This document shows, piece after piece, positions 60,832 to 64,000 of a stretch of 64,000 nt of DNA. Made by a program: the position numbers and the translations under genes. This DNA comes from Bordetella trematum (GTDB taxonomy: Bacteria; Pseudomonadota; Gammaproteobacteria; Burkholderiales; Burkholderiaceae_B): positions 248,001 through 312,000 of the forward strand of contig NZ_FKBR01000006.1 of assembly GCF_900078335.1 (NCBI RefSeq), given 5' to 3'. Within the stretch, counting starts at the first letter, position 1; the number at the start of each line of letters is the position of its first letter. The notes under the pieces were generated by a model, which was not told where the DNA came from, ran no database searches, and saw only the letters and a list, made by a program, of their open reading frames with translations.

Positions 60832-62052
60832 TCACTCATACTGGAAGGTCACCGTGAAACCCACGGTCAGGCGACCGGGCCGCACGGTTGCGGCAGTCTG
60901 GTAGTAGCGTGCCCGCAGAGGAACGGCGAACGCCGTATTGCCGCTTTCACCCACATTGGCTTCGTTCAGGGTCATGGCGTTGTCGAAGTTCCAGGGCGTA
61001 TCGCCCGAGGCGCCCGACAGCAACTGGATACCCATTCCGCCCGCGCCCGCCGTGGTCCCGCTGGTAGCAGCAGGCTGCCCGACGCCCACGCCCGAGGTGA
61101 AGGGGTTGTTGGCATTGATCGACAGCTTCACCAGGGTGGTGCCCTGGCAGTTCACCTGCAGGTTGAAGGACTTCATGGCCTCAGAGGTCGAGCCAACCCC
61201 CGTGAAGGAAGACCGCGGCGTCTTGGGCAGGGTTTCGTGCAGCGACCCCAGCGAGCAGCCGGACACATTGATCTTCAAGGGCGCCGAGCCGATGCCCAGC
61301 ATCATGCTGATGGGCGTGGTCAGGATCAGGCGCTTCTTGGCAGGATCGTAGTAATCCACATACCAGTCCACATTGAATATGTCGGTGTAGTTGCTCAGGT
61401 AGAAAACGCCCGACTCGGTCGAGGGCTTCACCTTGACGGCCTGATAGCTCAACATCGTATTGGCCGGGAAAACCGACACTTTGCTGCCGTCGAAGAAATA
61501 AAGCACCAGGCCGGCCTCCTTGGAAGCGTGGCCGATGACGATATCCTCTTCCGAACCGGTCAACGCCACGCCGTTGGCGCTCACCAGCTTGAGGCCCACC
61601 CCGATGCGGTCCGTGATATCGGGCAGCGACAGCACATAACCGACGCTAGACTCCACCTTGCTGAAGCGCGCGTTCGGGCGCAGCACCATAGTGAGGCCCT
61701 TCTCGTCGTTCCACGCCGCCGCCTCTTCTTCATTGCCGACGTCATACTCGCAGCTGTTCCTGACAAACCCGCTGGTCGTGACCATCCGGCCCAGCAGGGT
61801 GCCTACGGGCGTGCTGGGCGTGACCCGCGCCTCGCCCCGGATATTGGGGATCTCTCCACTGGCGCAGACCGCGGTCGCCGCTGCCGCCGGGGCGACCGCC
61901 GCCAGGCTGGCCGCAAGCAGCCACAATGACCAGCTGGTGCGCCGCCTCACGCCAAGGGCCCGGGATGCCCAGATCGCGGGGAGAAAACCAGGGTTTGTCT
62001 GATTGCGGTCAGGCTTCGCATCGACGCGAAGCCTCGTTTGCCATTCACTCAT
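60832..62052 (-). CDS. FimD-like fimbrial tip adhesin, second copy
   Basis: A 406-residue exported protein closely similar over its full length to the next gene (62045-63145). Shared blocks are GEARVTPSTPVGTLLG, SCEYDVG, TMVLRPNAR, TDRIGVGLKLVSANG and VSGCSLGSLHETLPK. The C-terminal pilin-like domain ends VGFTVTFQYE, like a chaperone-usher donor-strand motif. Its ATG overlaps the preceding stop by 8 bp; that start gives 35 residues before the hydrophobic core. A GTG at 61950 would give a standard signal peptide (RRRTSWSLWLLAASLAAVAP). The likely role is a second tip adhesin or a receptor-specificity variant. Confidence 0.8.
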   Translation of the reverse strand: MSEWQTRLRVDAKPDRNQTNPGFLPAIWASRALGVRRRTSWSLWLLAASLAAVAPAAAATAVCASGEIPNIRGEARVTPSTPVGTLLGRMVTTSGFVRNSCEYDVGNEEEAAAWNDEKGLTMVLRPNARFSKVESSVGYVLSLPDITDRIGVGLKLVSANGVALTGSEEDIVIGHASKEAGLVLYFFDGSKVSVFPANTMLSYQAVKVKPSTESGVFYLSNYTDIFNVDWYVDYYDPAKKRLILTTPISMMLGIGSAPLKINVSGCSLGSLHETLPKTPRSSFTGVGSTSEAMKSFNLQVNCQGTTLVKLSINANNPFTSGVGVGQPAATSGTTAGAGGMGIQLLSGASGDTPWNFDNAMTLNEANVGESGNTAFAVPLRARYYQTAATVRPGRLTVGFTVTFQYE

Positions 62053-63145
62053 ATTCGAGCGTCGCCGTGAAGCCGACGCTCAGCCCGCCTGGGCGAACCG
62101 TATCGTCGGTTTGGTAATAACGCGCCCACAGGGGCACGTTGAAAGTCCTGTTTACGCCCTCGCCGACATTGGCCTCGCCCAGCAGGATGCGACGGTCGAA
62201 ATCCCAGGCGGTCTTGGTGGTGCCGTCCGACAACAGCTGAATGCCGACCCCCTGCGACAGCCCCTCGCCGCTGCCGGTGGGCAGACCCACGCCCTGCGCG
62301 TCGCTATAGCGTTTGTTCGGGCTGATGGACAGATTGACCGTGCCGGTGCCGTAGCAGGTGACCGGCAGGCTCAGCGCCTTTTCATCCGAGACTGTGCCCC
62401 GCGCGCGAAAATCCGCGCGCGGCTTCTTGGGCAAGGTCTCCCGCAAGCTGCCCAATGAGCACCCGGAAACATTCAGCTTCAGCCCCCCGATGCCCAGGAT
62501 CATGCCGACCGGAGTGGTTGCCACCAGACGCCGGTCGGCGGTGTCGTAATCGACGTACCAGTCGACCTCGAACAGGTCCGGGTAGTTGCTGACATAGAAG
62601 ACCCCGGACGTCTTGCCCTCCTTGACCTTGATGGCCTGGTACTGGATGTTGGTGTTGGCCGGAAACACCTGGACATTGCTGCCATTGAAAAAATACTGCA
62701 CCACATCGTCTGTCTTCGGGCTATGGCCGATGACGATTTCCGTCGCATCGGCGCTGATCGGCTTGCCGTTGCTGCTGACCAGCCGCAAGCCCACCCCGAT
62801 CCGATCCGTAAGGCCGGGCAAGGCCAGCACAAAACCATAGGGGTTCTCCACCTTCGGATGGCGCGCATTGGGGCGCAGCACCATCGTCACGGATTTCTCG
62901 AAGCTCCAGGCGGCCGCCTCGGTCTCGTCACCCACGTCGTACTCGCAGGAACCCGTCACAAAGGAAGAGCTGGAGGTCAGATTGCCCAGCGGCGCGCCCA
63001 GCGGGGTGGCGGGAGTCACGCGCGCCTCGCCCTGGACATTGAGGATCCGTCCCGAACCGCAATTGGCAGTCTGGGCCATGACGGGTCCGCAACCCAGGGC
63101 CAGCCCCAGCCACAGGTAGAGGCCCCAGCCATGGAGACCGCTCAT
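62045..63145 (-). CDS. fimD: FimD-like fimbrial tip adhesin, first copy
   Basis: A 366-residue exported protein. The ATG at 63145 overlaps the usher stop as ATGA and gives a clean signal peptide (GWGLYLWLGLALGCGPVMAQ). The N-terminal half has no common domain name but matches Bordetella FimD in context; cysteine pairs are in TANCGSG with GSCEYDVG and in VSGCSLG with VTCYGTG. The last 120 residues look like a pilin domain ending VGFTATLEYE. FimD proteins cap Bordetella type 1-like fimbriae and bind host receptors. It lies between the usher gene and its own paralogue. Confidence 0.82.
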   Translation of the reverse strand: MSGLHGWGLYLWLGLALGCGPVMAQTANCGSGRILNVQGEARVTPATPLGAPLGNLTSSSSFVTGSCEYDVGDETEAAAWSFEKSVTMVLRPNARHPKVENPYGFVLALPGLTDRIGVGLRLVSSNGKPISADATEIVIGHSPKTDDVVQYFFNGSNVQVFPANTNIQYQAIKVKEGKTSGVFYVSNYPDLFEVDWYVDYDTADRRLVATTPVGMILGIGGLKLNVSGCSLGSLRETLPKKPRADFRARGTVSDEKALSLPVTCYGTGTVNLSISPNKRYSDAQGVGLPTGSGEGLSQGVGIQLLSDGTTKTAWDFDRRILLGEANVGEGVNRTFNVPLWARYYQTDDTVRPGGLSVGFTATLEYE

Positions 63146-64000
63146 GACGGCCCCCCGCAGCGCAGCGGGATCAGCGGGACCCTGCCCTCGCCCCGGGCCC
63201 CATCGCCCTGCAGGCGATAAGGCACGCGGCATGATTCGCCATTCGTGAAGCGCAGGATCAGTACGCCCTGATCGGTGACGCCGCGCAGCAGGGCGCGCCC
63301 GCCCTGCCCGATGGTGCCGATGATGGTGCCGTCCTGGTCGTGAATGGGCGTGCCGAAAGGCAGACGCGCGCGATCCTCCGGCCCGATCACCAGCAAGGCC
63401 GCCCGCTCGCGCTTCGTTTTGAAGACCAGCGGCACCACGGCGCCGGCGCGCGGGATCGCCTCCTCGGTGGTGGACTGCAACTCGACATCCAGAGAGAGGT
63501 TTTCGGGCGAGATCTGCACCTCGTTGACCGAGTATGGCGACAAGGAAACCAGGCCGTAGCCATTGCCATCCAGCTTGGCGTTGCCCATATTGGCGATGGT
63601 GGCCCCGCCGGCGTCGCGTGCCTCGATCAGCCCGATGCTGTCAGGCAGCGTCTGGCCCAGGGTGACCCCACCGCCGTGGATCACCAATCCGCCATTGCCG
63701 TTGACCGACCATTGGGTCGTCTCGCCCTGGCGGCTGGCGGCGGCCGACACGTAGCCGTAGCGCCCCACGTAGGAGGCGTTCAGCCCGTAGCCTTGCTGGC
63801 GCTGCGCATCGCGCGTGATGTCCAGCCCATAAGAGAGCGCGCGATTGCGTCCCACGGTGTTGTCATAGGAAATCCGCTCGGTGCGGCCCCGACCGGAGTC
63901 CTGCAGCACGGTACTGCGCAATACGCCGCCCGTTTTCCAGCCGGACAGGGGAATGGACAGGTTCAACATCACCTGACGCCCGGACCCGAAACCGCCCTGG
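63142..64000 (-). CDS. fimC: Fimbrial outer-membrane usher protein (3' part)
   Basis: The C-terminal 285 residues of an usher; the gene continues beyond the right edge. It shows late barrel strands (RQVMLNLSIPLSGW, QQGYGLNASYVGRYGYVSAA), GLVIHGGGVTLGQTLPDSIG, YGLVSLSPYSVNEVQISPEN, and the C-terminal domains (VPLVFKTKRERAALLVI, FTNGESCRVPYRLQGDG), all usual in PapC/FimD-type ushers. In Bordetella nomenclature the usher is FimC. It exports and polymerises chaperone-bound fimbrial subunits, including the two tip-adhesin paralogues downstream. Confidence 0.9.
   Translation of the reverse strand, partial: QGGFGSGRQVMLNLSIPLSGWKTGGVLRSTVLQDSGRGRTERISYDNTVGRNRALSYGLDITRDAQRQQGYGLNASYVGRYGYVSAAASRQGETTQWSVNGNGGLVIHGGGVTLGQTLPDSIGLIEARDAGGATIANMGNAKLDGNGYGLVSLSPYSVNEVQISPENLSLDVELQSTTEEAIPRAGAVVPLVFKTKRERAALLVIGPEDRARLPFGTPIHDQDGTIIGTIGQGGRALLRGVTDQGVLILRFTNGESCRVPYRLQGDGARGEGRVPLIPLRCGGPS

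Noticed and set aside
60654-60839. 61-codon frame starting in the second fimD stop region
   Set aside because: No similarity to fimbrial or secretion proteins and an arginine/proline-rich composition; kept only as a finding about the duplication junction.

Overview
The window is GC-rich chromosomal DNA, almost fully coding, from a betaproteobacterium. It is most probably a Bordetella or a very close Alcaligenaceae relative. The best clue is the right end, where a fimbrial usher, FimD-like tip adhesins and an FhaC-type two-partner secretion porin lie in one operon, as in the Bordetella fim-fhaC locus. The abundance of periplasmic binding-protein transporters (three Liv-type receptors, Ugp, Fbp, a TRAP system) fits the same group. 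I see no rRNA, tRNA, CRISPR array, insertion sequence or prophage. The species call is inference.

Layout. 1-3.5 kb: branched-chain amino acid operon livJ-H-M-G (leaving the window on the left). 3.8-5.1 kb: proC with a queuosine-precursor transporter. 5.2-9.5 kb: glycerol-3-phosphate uptake operon ugpBAEC with a Pho-box-like element. 9.6-10.7 kb: orphan Liv-type receptor. 11-17 kb: dps, oxyR, recG, ridA and a ferredoxin/flavodoxin-NADP reductase. 17-20.7 kb: ferric iron importer fbpABC with a Fur-like site. 20.7-23.5 kb: two pirins and a divergent LysR regulator with matching operator-like palindromes. 23.6-28.1 kb: a second, complete liv operon. 28.5-32.7 kb: glnA-ntrB-ntrC with a readable nitrogen control region. 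32.7-34.5 kb: rdgB-hemW. 34.6-38 kb: an EAL-CBS-GGDEF protein and a chemoreceptor whose 3' ends overlap on opposite strands. 38-41.7 kb: LysR, acyl-CoA dehydrogenase and MmgE/PrpD. 41.7-51.4 kb: rph, yicC, amn, a CmlA-like drug exporter, an NlpC/P60 hydrolase, an SDR, and gmk-rpoZ-spoT. 51.4-58.8 kb: a MarR-like regulator with a fused 5-oxoprolinase, divergent from a TRAP transporter dctPQM. 58.8-64 kb: fhaC, two tandem fimD paralogues and the 3' part of the usher.

How the genes fit together. Nitrogen is a major theme. The NtrBC operon carries its own sigma-54 promoter, tandem NtrC sites 33 bp apart and a third NtrC site between glnA and ntrB. Two liv operons and a probable pyroglutamate import/hydrolysis module supply amino nitrogen. 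Oxidative and iron homeostasis (OxyR, Dps, Fpr, Fbp) is clustered in the second 10 kb. The most unusual content is the doubled fimbrial tip adhesin gene next to fhaC and the operator-bearing promoter of the 5-oxoprolinase operon. I found no clearly undescribed system; the strongest leads are specific regulatory architectures and the adhesin duplication.
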